A stretch of DNA of 5,584 nucleotides from contig SVAQ01000016.1 of the NCBI GenBank assembly GCA_015059305.1, forward strand, positions 1-5,584, given 5' to 3'. Of this stretch, positions 1-5,584 are shown in pieces. The translations under genes were made by a program, and so were the position numbers. The stretch comes from Bacillota bacterium. GTDB lineage: Bacteria; Bacillota_I; Bacilli_A; RF39; UBA660. The notes beneath the pieces are model-generated. The model searched no databases, was not told the origin of the DNA, and worked only from the letters and a program-made list of their open reading frames with translations. How positions within the stretch are numbered: position 1 is the first letter of the stretch; each line of letters opens with the position of its first letter.

Positions 1-30
1 AAGTGCTCTAACCAACTGAGCTATTGAGGC
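1..30 (-). tRNA. tRNA, 5' half only, isotype undetermined
   Basis: The minus strand reads the 5' half of a tRNA whose 3' half lies beyond the window. The 5' acceptor strand is GCCTCAA, then TA, then a D-arm with GCTC/GAGC stem and loop AGTTGGTTA, and then the first bases of the anticodon stem. The anticodon is not included, so the amino acid cannot be assigned. It follows the tRNA-Ile by 6 nt and is surely co-transcribed with it. Confidence 0.9.
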
Positions 31-36
31 ATTAAA

Positions 37-113
<77 letters not shown>

Positions 114-158
114 ATTTACTTGCTTCGTTTGTAGGCTCCAAATCAGCCGTACTTCTAC

Positions 159-187
159 ATTCTATAATAAATAGAAGAATAAAGCAA
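159..187 (-). promoter_or_regulatory. Likely SigA promoter of the tRNA cluster
   Basis: On the minus strand TTGCTT (plus 182-187) lies 17 bp from TAGAAT (plus 159-164). The -10 matches consensus in 5 of 6 positions, the -35 only in 3 of 6, and the spacing is ideal. Transcription would start near 152, about 40 nt before the tRNA-Ile 5' end. A tRNA promoter is expected here, and the A-tracts directly upstream could compensate for the weak -35. Confidence 0.6.
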
Positions 188-225
188 GTCTTTTTTTTAA
201 TTTTTTTTATTTTTTTTATTTTTTC
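188..225 (-). promoter_or_regulatory. Phased A-tracts, likely UP element or bent DNA for the tRNA promoter
   Basis: The plus strand has T8 at 191-198, T8 at 201-208, T8 at 210-217 and T6 at 219-224, separated by one or two A. On the minus strand these are A-tracts repeating every 9-10 bp, close to the helical period. They start about 3 bp upstream of the predicted -35, at roughly -39 to -72. UP elements that bind the RNA polymerase alpha C-terminal domain, and curved DNA at stable-RNA promoters, occupy this place. The role is inferred from position and composition. The remainder of the gap to pnuC (226-294) holds only a weak hairpin at 237-254 with no U-run. Confidence 0.55.
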
Positions 226-294
226 TATTTAATTGCTTTGAACAAGCGCTCAAACAAGATTCGTTTTTAATATTATCATATAAAAATTTAAATA

Positions 295-987
295 TCAAGC
301 CCTTTTATTTTTTATAGTCTTATTCCAATTATACCAACCATAAATACAATTAATTGTCCATCCAACATACATTACAGCAAGAACGGGATTACCAGCAACT
401 GCATACATTTTGATATTAGCAATATCAAGAATAATCCAAAGAATCCATTGTTCTTTATAACACATTACACACATAAATTGAGCAAATACAGCTAAGACAT
501 TAGAAAAAGCATCTGTATACGATTGTTGGCTACCGATATTAGCACCAAAGTATCCTATCGCTAAAGTTAATATAGTTACACTAATTATTGTAATAATCCA
601 AGCTCTCAAAGACATCTTTTTGGCAACTATTTCTGTTGACCCTTCACTAGTCTTATTCAAATTCTTTTTCCAACAATAAACACCATAAATCATAGTTATG
701 AAATAGAAGCATTGTTCAAAAGTATCAATATATAATTTAGCTTGCCAATCAATAATAATAAATAAGAATGTTTGAATAAAGCCAAACACATAATACGACA
801 TTTTTCCTTTAGCACATAAAACAGTTGCAATTGTCCCTAATATTCCAGCTATTATTGATATAGGACTATCTGGGAAAATAAAATAAGTTATTACTTGCAT
901 TAATATTAATATTCCCATAAATATATAATCAAATGGTTTATAACCATTTATATATTCTTCTTTTAAGATTTTTTTTAGTTTTTTCAT
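295..987 (-). CDS. pnuC: PnuC family nicotinamide riboside transporter
   Basis: A 230-residue polytopic membrane protein that matches the PnuC family of facilitators for nicotinamide riboside and related vitamins. There are about seven or eight hydrophobic segments, near residues 20-38, 41-58, 63-80, 91-106, 129-148, 160-176, 180-196 and 200-218. PnuC hallmarks are visible: an AKGK loop at 59-62, the WILW motif at 181-184 with Asp188, and the paired half-repeat ends YGVYCW (101-106) and YGWYNW (216-221) that reflect the internal duplication of the fold. The N-terminus is Lys-rich. The ATG at 985-987 follows an AGGAGG ribosome binding site (993-998) that overlaps the TAG stop of the upstream nadR gene, so the two are translationally linked. 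The gene ends in TGA. Co-location with NadR, which phosphorylates and traps the imported riboside, favours nicotinamide riboside as substrate over thiamine or riboflavin; that substrate is inferred from context. Confidence 0.93.
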   Translation of the reverse strand: MKKLKKILKEEYINGYKPFDYIFMGILILMQVITYFIFPDSPISIIAGILGTIATVLCAKGKMSYYVFGFIQTFLFIIIDWQAKLYIDTFEQCFYFITMIYGVYCWKKNLNKTSEGSTEIVAKKMSLRAWIITIISVTILTLAIGYFGANIGSQQSYTDAFSNVLAVFAQFMCVMCYKEQWILWIILDIANIKMYAVAGNPVLAVMYVGWTINCIYGWYNWNKTIKNKRA

Positions 988-996
988 AAATTCCTC

Positions 997-2049
997 CTAA
1001 TATAATTTTTCAATATATCCTTTTACTGATAAAAAATTTTCATAATAATTTCCATTTAATATTTCATATTCTAAATTAAATTCTTTTAATAATTCTAATA
1101 AAATGTTGTGAAAGCGAAGACGATCTTCATAGCTACTATGTAGCATACATCTTACCCCATCATCAACAAATTTTTCATGTGGTGCAAGTACATAAATTTT
1201 ATTCCAACGAAGTTTTTTAGCATACATTTTAGAAAGAGGTAAAAGCACTTCTTCATAATCTTTTTTAGTCAAAGCAAAATCTTCTCTTTCGGAATATGCT
1301 TTAGCATACATTAATGTCACTAAGTTATCGGTATCAGAAATAAATATACCATGATTGCCTTTTGAATTTATTAATCTTTTATTTAATTTATTCTGTTCAT
1401 AAAGGTTGTAGATAAAATCTTCACCATCTAATTCTGAATCTGTTTTATAAGTTACACTATCTCTTCCCTTTTCATATGAATACACACAATTAAAATATTT
1501 ACTAATATCTTGGACTAAAGTTGTCTTTCCCTCACTTGATGTTCCAATAATTAGAATATTATGACTAAATACTCTTCGAAATGGTAATGCTATTTTATCC
1601 CAATACTTAAGTGGATTATTACGAATCATTGTTCCTGATATAGGATTTTTTCTTTCACATAAAACAACTTTTTGATTATATTGTGTAGTTAATTCTTGTT
1701 CATAGTTAGGTTCTGATAAATACCATCTTGCTTCATATGTAGATAATCCTAATTCATTTAATTTGCGATGAACTTCTTCTAACCATGGTTTCCAATTACC
1801 TATACTCCATTCTTTTTCCAATCCTAATTCAGTATCATTAATTTTAATAACTTTTACTTGTTCATCATTAGCAAAATATTCTTTAACGTAACGATAGCGT
1901 TTATTTAATGGTAAAAAATCTTTACCGCGATCATTATCATATCCAGCACAAATAACAACACAGTAATCATTTTCTTTTTTCGCGCGCATTATTATATCAA
2001 GATGACCTTGATGAAGTGGGCAAAAGCATCCAAATACTAATCCTATCAT
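997..2049 (-). CDS. nadR: Bifunctional NadR: NMN adenylyltransferase and ribosylnicotinamide kinase
   Basis: A 350-residue cytosolic enzyme with two domains. Residues 1-155 form a nucleotidyltransferase domain: the nucleotide-binding signature G7-x-F9-x-P11-x-H13-x-G15-H16 (HxGH) and the closing ISGTMIR motif at 137-143. Residues 160-350 form a P-loop kinase domain: Walker A GTSSEGKT at 169-176, the YEKGRDSV segment (192-199) that resembles the family's EYGRE motif, a Walker B-like FISDTDN at 236-242, and DDGVR near 296-300. In this family the kinase converts nicotinamide riboside to NMN and the first domain adenylates NMN to NAD. There is no N-terminal helix-turn-helix, unlike the E. coli protein, so it should not act as a repressor. 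The ATG at 2047-2049 has AGGAGAAGG just upstream, inside the 12-nt gap after the previous gene. It stops 9 nt before pnuC, so uptake and conversion are encoded together. Confidence 0.93.
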   Translation of the reverse strand: MIGLVFGCFCPLHQGHLDIIMRAKKENDYCVVICAGYDNDRGKDFLPLNKRYRYVKEYFANDEQVKVIKINDTELGLEKEWSIGNWKPWLEEVHRKLNELGLSTYEARWYLSEPNYEQELTTQYNQKVVLCERKNPISGTMIRNNPLKYWDKIALPFRRVFSHNILIIGTSSEGKTTLVQDISKYFNCVYSYEKGRDSVTYKTDSELDGEDFIYNLYEQNKLNKRLINSKGNHGIFISDTDNLVTLMYAKAYSEREDFALTKKDYEEVLLPLSKMYAKKLRWNKIYVLAPHEKFVDDGVRCMLHSSYEDRLRFHNILLELLKEFNLEYEILNGNYYENFLSVKGYIEKLY

Positions 2050-2061
2050 AACCTTCTCCTT

Positions 2062-3108
2062 TTATTTTATATTTTTATTTGTTATATATTTTTTAAATCT
2101 ATGTTTGGCTCTTTCCATATCGAAATTACCATCAAAATATGGATTCCATGAATAATAGTCAAAAGATTTCTCTAATTTTTCCTTATCGTGATTTGAATAC
2201 ACTTTATCTCCAACTGTATAATCAATAATAATATTGGTTGCTGTTGTTACACCTCTTATTTTTAATTCATTTATTAATTCAACTGCCTCATTAGTTGCTT
2301 TTACGCTTCGATTCATTATTTTTAATAACTCTTCATCAAAACTTTGAACTGGGCAATGAACGATATCAAGTAATCCTTCTTGAGCTAAGTCTAATAACTC
2401 CTCACGACACTTTATTAAGTTTTGTGGTTCTATATTACGAATAGATATTTCTTTATTAAATTTTTTAGCAATTTGACACCAAGATTTAACTTGGGATATA
2501 GTAGGACTATCAGAAATTAAAACAACATTATCATGATTTAAAAATTCATCAATTTGCTCCTCTGGTATCATTTCATAGCCTTCACCTCTAGTATGACGAA
2601 TAGTACAATATTTACATTTCCCATGACATCCAGCCCCTATTTTCAATGGATAGTAATTTCTAAATAAATTACCTTCCTTTAAATTATCATTGCTTTCTTC
2701 AAAATCAGGTACCCAAAATGGTTTCTCAAAATGTACTAGTGTTCTATCTTCTAAATCTTGATTAACTTTTCTTACTACATCCAATCTTTTGATAAAATTA
2801 GGTAATTTAATATCCATTCTTTGTGCTAAACATCCACCCATATAAATATCTTTACCAGTTAATTCATGTAACTTTCGTGCTACTTCTAAATCGTTTAAAA
2901 CAGCTAAATCAGTTACTTGACACCCTAAAACAACAATAGTATCGGCTTCTTGAGGATTTGAAACAAATTTTGATTTACGACTATTAGCAAATGATAACAT
3001 ATCACTCCATACTGACATACAAGCTGCACTAGTTGCATAAATTTTTTCTCCTAAATCTTTTTCTTCATATAGATTTCCTTTACCAAAAATATTATTTACC
3101 TTTTTCAT
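2062..3108 (-). CDS. Short methylthiotransferase-like (MiaB/MtaB family) radical SAM enzyme lacking TRAM
   Basis: A 348-residue radical SAM protein of the methylthiotransferase family, which adds methylthio groups to tRNA adenosine derivatives or to ribosomal protein S12. Residues 20-120 resemble the N-terminal MTTase domain and supply three cysteines for a second iron-sulfur cluster: C30, C63 (LGC) and C93 (GGCLAQR). The radical SAM motif CHGKCKYC is at 161-168. The segment HCPVQSFDEELLKIMNR (251-267) matches the MTTase hallmark usually written HxPxQSGSD..LxxMNR, with FD in place of GS. Typical members have about 430-450 residues and end in a TRAM RNA-binding domain; here the protein stops soon after the barrel, with a basic tail. 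Whether it modifies tRNA or something else is therefore open. The ATG at 3106-3108 follows GAGGTGA (3115-3121). It is the first gene of the operon with nadR and pnuC. Confidence 0.85.
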   Translation of the reverse strand: MKKVNNIFGKGNLYEEKDLGEKIYATSAACMSVWSDMLSFANSRKSKFVSNPQEADTIVVLGCQVTDLAVLNDLEVARKLHELTGKDIYMGGCLAQRMDIKLPNFIKRLDVVRKVNQDLEDRTLVHFEKPFWVPDFEESNDNLKEGNLFRNYYPLKIGAGCHGKCKYCTIRHTRGEGYEMIPEEQIDEFLNHDNVVLISDSPTISQVKSWCQIAKKFNKEISIRNIEPQNLIKCREELLDLAQEGLLDIVHCPVQSFDEELLKIMNRSVKATNEAVELINELKIRGVTTATNIIIDYTVGDKVYSNHDKEKLEKSFDYYSWNPYFDGNFDMERAKHRFKKYITNKNIK

Positions 3109-3160
3109 AATATCTCACCTCTGTTTTTAATTTTTTGTTAATAAGTGTATTTTAAAAATA

Positions 3161-3180
3161 AACAAACTTTTTTGTTTGTT
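3161..3180 (-). promoter_or_regulatory. Inverted repeat at the predicted transcription start, candidate operator
   Basis: AACAAAC (3161-3167) and GTTTGTT (3174-3180) form a perfect 7-bp inverted repeat around a six-T centre. It begins about 7 bp downstream of the -10 hexamer, so it covers roughly +1 to +20. A repressor bound here would block initiation; a hairpin in the first bases of the mRNA could alternatively protect the 5' end. The arms do not resemble the NrtR operator sequences I recall, so no regulator is named. Confidence 0.45.
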
Positions 3181-3186
3181 ATTAAC

Positions 3187-3215
3187 ATTATATTAAAAAC
3201 ATTCTAATTTGTCAA
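3187..3215 (-). promoter_or_regulatory. Perfect consensus SigA promoter of the radical SAM-nadR-pnuC operon
   Basis: On the minus strand TTGACA (plus 3210-3215) is followed by exactly 17 bp and TATAAT (plus 3187-3192), a 12 of 12 match to the housekeeping consensus. Transcription should start near 3180, giving a leader of about 72 nt before the ATG at 3108. The leader is almost free of G and C until the ribosome binding site, so no structured riboswitch is evident in it. Confidence 0.9.
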
Positions 3216-3224
3216 CTACTTTAT

Positions 3225-3255
3225 AAAAAAAGATATTTATATGATATAAATATCT
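3225..3255 (-). terminator. Rho-independent terminator after fmt
   Basis: A perfect 10-bp stem has arms AGATATTTAT (3231-3240) and ATAAATATCT (3246-3255) and a 5-nt loop. Read on the minus strand it is followed directly by a run of six U (plus 3225-3230). The stem is AT-rich, as is usual in this genome. It lies 24 nt after the fmt stop and just upstream of the next operon's -35, so it insulates the two units. Confidence 0.8.
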
Positions 3256-3278
3256 CTTTAATTAATTTATATAATTTT

Positions 3279-4220
3279 TTATTTATTAAAAACTTTTCCA
3301 ATAAATTGATCTTTATCATTACCATTAAAATAGTCTTTCATAAGACATCTCTTTTTTCCCTCAAATTTTACATCAGTTATAACTAATTCTAAATCTCTAC
3401 AAGAAACACCAAATCCATCTTTATAAACTTTACCTATTTCACCATTTTGTTTTTCCGTATAAAATTCTTTTTTTATATAAGCATTATATATTTTTATAAT
3501 TTTTCCATCAAGAGTTGCATAAGCACCTGGAAATGGCGATAATGCTCTGATATGGTTATATATTTCTCTAGCTGTTTTGTTAAAATCAAGTTTTTCATCT
3601 TCTCTCGAAATAATTGGTGCATAGGTCGCTTCAGCATCATTTTGAGGAATTGAATCATTTGTCCCTTTTATAATATTGGGGATAGTTTCAAGTAATAATT
3701 CTTTTCCACACTCTGATAATTTATCATGAACATTTTCTAAATTGTCACTATCTAAAATTGAAACTTCTCGCATACTAATTATATTTCCCGTATCCATATG
3801 TTCATCCATATACATAATAGTTATACCTGTTTTTGTATCACCATTCATAATTGCTCTTTGCATAGGAGCACCACCCCTATATTTTGGAAGAAGAGATGCA
3901 TGAATATTGATACATCCATATTTAGGACAATCTAATATTTCTTTAGGTATTATTTGTCCATATGCACATGTAACAATCAAATCTGGTCTGCGCTTTAATA
4001 TTTCTTCATAATCTTTTCTAATTTTTTCAGGTTGAAGTACTAATACACCATTTTTAATTGCACACTCTTTAATTGGCGAAGCTTTCAACTCTTTATGACG
4101 ACCAACCTCTTTATCTGGTTGTGTTACTACTCCAACAACATTATAGTTATCTATTAAACTTTCTAATATTGGAACACAAAATTCGGGTGTTCCCATAAAC
4201 AAAACACTTATATTTTTCAT
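3279..4220 (-). CDS. fmt: Methionyl-tRNA formyltransferase
   Basis: A 313-residue cytosolic enzyme, the normal length for Fmt, which transfers a formyl group from 10-formyltetrahydrofolate to initiator Met-tRNA. The N-terminal formyltransferase domain opens with VLFMGTPEFCVP and carries the catalytic triad N105, H107 (NIHASLLP) and D143 (in MDTGNI), at nearly the same positions as in E. coli; SLLPKYRGGAP (109-119) is the family signature. SPFPGAY (228-234) starts the C-terminal tRNA-binding domain. The start chosen is ATG at 4218-4220, preceded by GGTGA (4225-4229). An in-frame TTG at 4244 would add eight residues but has no ribosome binding site and would extend a conserved N-terminus. The partner def (peptide deformylase) is not adjacent. 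The upstream gene ends 34 nt away, so the two are probably co-transcribed. Confidence 0.96.
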   Translation of the reverse strand: MKNISVLFMGTPEFCVPILESLIDNYNVVGVVTQPDKEVGRHKELKASPIKECAIKNGVLVLQPEKIRKDYEEILKRRPDLIVTCAYGQIIPKEILDCPKYGCINIHASLLPKYRGGAPMQRAIMNGDTKTGITIMYMDEHMDTGNIISMREVSILDSDNLENVHDKLSECGKELLLETIPNIIKGTNDSIPQNDAEATYAPIISREDEKLDFNKTAREIYNHIRALSPFPGAYATLDGKIIKIYNAYIKKEFYTEKQNGEIGKVYKDGFGVSCRDLELVITDVKFEGKKRCLMKDYFNGNDKDQFIGKVFNK

Positions 4221-4254
4221 AAAATCACCAATATAATTATACAATATAAATTTA

Positions 4255-4560
4255 TTATTTACTATTGTTTTTGAATTCTATATGATAATCCAAAGCATCT
4301 AATATTTTTATTAATGTAGATAATTGAGGAGAATTTTTTCGTTTTTCTATTTTAGCAAGTGTTGGTTGTTTAAAATTAATTATTTCACAAAGTTCTTTTT
4401 GAGATAGTTTTTTTTCTTTTCTAAGGCGAGATAATTCATCTATTAATTGTATTTCAATATCTAATATTCTTTTTTCTCTTTCTTGATATGAATTAAGTTC
4501 TTCTAATAAAGAGTATTCTTTTTCAATACGTTCTTCTTCTTTCTTAATATATTCATCCAT
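4255..4560 (-). CDS. XRE-family helix-turn-helix protein, HigA antitoxin-like
   Basis: A 101-residue DNA-binding protein. Residues 1-43 are strongly charged and helical, probably a coiled coil for dimerisation. Residues 43-97 are a classic XRE/HTH_3 domain: LRKEKKLSQKELCEI, then the recognition helix around FKQPTLAKIEKR, then SPQLSTLIKILDALDY. The layout resembles HigA-type antitoxins and small regulators. ATG at 4558-4560 is chosen because GGTGA lies 5-9 nt upstream. A TTG at 4605 would add 15 hydrophobic residues, overlap the probable promoter and lacks a ribosome binding site. No toxin gene is next to it: upstream is a 164-nt gap and a surface protein, downstream is fmt. Targets are unknown, and autoregulation is likely given the inverted repeat in its promoter. 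Confidence 0.85.
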   Translation of the reverse strand: MDEYIKKEEERIEKEYSLLEELNSYQEREKRILDIEIQLIDELSRLRKEKKLSQKELCEIINFKQPTLAKIEKRKNSPQLSTLIKILDALDYHIEFKNNSK

Positions 4561-4576
4561 TAATATCACCAAAAAT

Positions 4577-4605
4577 AAAATAGCATATTTGCTATCGTTT
4601 TTCAA
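4577..4605 (-). promoter_or_regulatory. Probable promoter with embedded operator for the XRE gene
   Basis: On the minus strand TTGAAA (plus 4600-4605) lies 17 bp from TATTTT (plus 4577-4582). An inverted repeat ATAGCA/TGCTAT (4580-4585 and 4590-4595, 4-bp centre) sits in the spacer and touches the -10, the usual place for an autorepressor site. The start would be near 4570, giving a leader of only about 10 nt. An alternative is the TATAAT at 4605-4610, which lacks a good -35 but would place the repeat at the start of the transcript. Either way the repeat lies in the control region. Confidence 0.5.
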
Positions 4606-4657
4606 TTATATTATTATTTTTTTATAAATATTTTATTTTAATTTACTATATATTTAG

Positions 4658-4694
4658 AAAAGGATAAATGTGTAGTAAATCATATTTATCCTTT
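4658..4694 (-). terminator. Hairpin terminator of the surface protein gene
   Basis: A perfect 11-bp stem is formed by AAAGGATAAAT (4659-4669) and ATTTATCCTTT (4684-4694) with a 14-nt loop. Read on the minus strand the 3' arm ends in four U (CCUUUU), then C, then AU-rich sequence, so the U-run is short. It lies 30 nt after the stop of the upstream gene and before the XRE promoter, as expected for a terminator. Confidence 0.65.
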
Positions 4695-4724
4695 CATTAA
4701 CCTAAATATATAAAATAATTAATA

Positions 4725-5584
4725 TTATAAATCACCTGAATAATCAAGCATCATTTCTACATATGTATCTGTAGTAGCAGAATCCCAATGTACACCATCA
4801 GTGGTTGTATAAGGAATCTTATAATCAAAATTATATGGACTTGTTGTTTTACCTTCATCGCTTGTTTCCATTATCTTAATAAACAATGATTCGTATTTTA
4901 AATTAGTAGAATAATTTGTTTCAACTATACTTTTCATTGCTTTATTAAATTGAAAATATTTCCAATTAGATCTATAGTCATATGCACATGAATTTTTATT
5001 TTGATTTGTTACTACTTTATCGTTATTTGAGTTACTTACCCTAACTGGATGCATCGAAACTACATAGGCTTTTACAGTATATCCATCTTTTTTGATATTA
5101 CTAATTACGGTATTATAGTTTTTTGCATAATTAGTAATATAAGAATTAGTTGTAGAAATTTTACCTAAGCTATTTTTATGCGTATCGCTACCACAAACAA
5201 AATTTTTTATAGTATTTCCCGATAGTGGAAAATAAATATAAAATTCAACTTGAGATTTTGTATTTTTATATGAAGTAATAGTTGATTTTGCAGTTGTCCA
5301 ACCATCACCAGTTTGATAATCAATTCCAGAACCACTTTTTTCAACATAAACTAAGGTACCATCAGAATTTTTATAATTATAGTTGCTAGATGAATAACTC
5401 GTTTTATACAATTTCATTCTTGTAACTTGAGATGCTCCTATTACAATTATAACTTTCTTCTTTACTGTTAATTTATAAGTTGCTTTATAACTACCATCGG
5501 AAGTAGTAACTGTTATAGTAGCAGTACCAGGTCCAACAGCTGTAACTTTACCACTAGAATTTACAGTTGCAACCGATGTATTAC
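4725..5584 (-). CDS. Big_2 (Ig-like) and SGNH/GDSL-type hydrolase surface protein, N-terminus outside the window
   Basis: 285 C-terminal residues are visible; the reading frame is open to the window edge. Residues 1-40 are the end of a Big_2 Ig-like domain (TSVATVNSSGKVTAVGPGTA, ending in KATYKLTV). A hydrolase-like domain follows. KKVIIVIGASQV (42-53) looks like SGNH block I, with Ser51 the putative nucleophile. FPLSGNT (around N123) fits the block III position. AYVVSMHPVRV fits the next strand, and DGVHW (262-266) fits block V with Asp262 and His265. SGNH enzymes cleave esters, often acyl groups on polysaccharides or glycans. The Big_2 domain points to an extracellular place, and C130 and C199 could form a disulfide. 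The internal ATG at 5417 is not the start: it falls after the nucleophile and no ribosome binding site precedes it. Substrate and anchor are unseen. The SGNH assignment rests on motifs read by eye. Confidence 0.75.
   Translation of the reverse strand, partial: NTSVATVNSSGKVTAVGPGTATITVTTSDGSYKATYKLTVKKKVIIVIGASQVTRMKLYKTSYSSSNYNYKNSDGTLVYVEKSGSGIDYQTGDGWTTAKSTITSYKNTKSQVEFYIYFPLSGNTIKNFVCGSDTHKNSLGKISTTNSYITNYAKNYNTVISNIKKDGYTVKAYVVSMHPVRVSNSNNDKVVTNQNKNSCAYDYRSNWKYFQFNKAMKSIVETNYSTNLKYESLFIKIMETSDEGKTTSPYNFDYKIPYTTTDGVHWDSATTDTYVEMMLDYSGDL

Noticed and set aside
191..230. The T8-A repeats as a simple-sequence phase-variation tract
   Set aside because: It is not inside or at the promoter spacer of a surface gene, and its helical phasing next to a tRNA promoter is better explained as an UP element or bent DNA.
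237..254. Hairpin TTTGA...TCAAA as the pnuC terminator
   Set aside because: The stem has only five pairs, mostly A-U, and no U-run follows on the transcribed strand.
295..366. Use of TGA as a tryptophan codon (Mycoplasma code)
   Set aside because: pnuC ends at a TGA exactly where the family's C-terminus is expected, and Trp in this gene is encoded by TGG; all other genes are full length under the standard bacterial code.
3109..3180. A riboswitch (NAD-II or preQ1 type) in the leader of the radical SAM-nadR-pnuC operon
   Set aside because: Riboswitches are known upstream of pnuC genes, but this leader of about 72 nt has almost no G or C apart from the short inverted repeat and the ribosome binding site. 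No conserved aptamer core can be formed.
4236..4241. A perfect TATAAT between the XRE gene and fmt as an fmt promoter
   Set aside because: No acceptable -35 lies 16-18 bp upstream, and a start 7 nt downstream would fall inside the fmt ribosome binding site. It is probably chance in AT-rich DNA.
4221..4244. Upstream TTG start for fmt
   Set aside because: It adds eight residues ahead of the conserved VLFMGTPEF start and has no ribosome binding site, while the ATG at 4220 has GGTGA at a good distance.

Overview
The window is very AT-rich DNA that looks like a low-GC Firmicutes-type genome (Bacilli, Erysipelotrichia or Mollicutes-adjacent gut lineages). This placement rests on base composition, strong AGGAGG-type ribosome binding sites, consensus SigA promoters, a TRAM-less MiaB relative and a Big_2/SGNH surface protein; it is not a species call. 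TGA is an ordinary stop here: pnuC ends in TGA and the Trp codons checked are TGG, so the Mycoplasma code is not in use. Every gene recognised lies on the minus strand, so the biology reads from right to left.

Right end (4725-5584): the C-terminal part of a secreted or surface protein. A Big_2 (bacterial Ig-like) domain is followed by an SGNH/GDSL-type hydrolase domain, and the N-terminus lies beyond the window. A hairpin at 4658-4694 probably ends this transcript. Next comes a small XRE/HigA-like DNA-binding protein with an inverted repeat in its promoter region, then fmt (methionyl-tRNA formyltransferase), probably in the same transcript. A hairpin with a U-run terminates that unit at 3225-3255.

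Middle (295-3215): a compact three-gene operon driven by a perfect consensus promoter (TTGACA, 17 bp, TATAAT) with an inverted repeat at the predicted start of transcription. The genes, in order of transcription, are a short methylthiotransferase-like radical SAM enzyme, a bifunctional NadR (nicotinamide-nucleotide adenylyltransferase plus ribosylnicotinamide kinase) and the transporter PnuC. PnuC and NadR together make a complete route from external nicotinamide riboside to NAD. The radical SAM gene is the unexpected member of this NAD salvage operon.

Left end (1-225): a tRNA cluster with tRNA-Ile(GAT) followed 6 nt later by a truncated second tRNA. Upstream lies a likely promoter preceded by four phased A-tracts (T8/T8/T8/T6 on the plus strand) that look like an UP element or bent DNA. 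I found no phage, IS element, CRISPR array or restriction or toxin system. The most novel items are the radical SAM-nadR-pnuC linkage and the lone antitoxin-like regulator in front of fmt.
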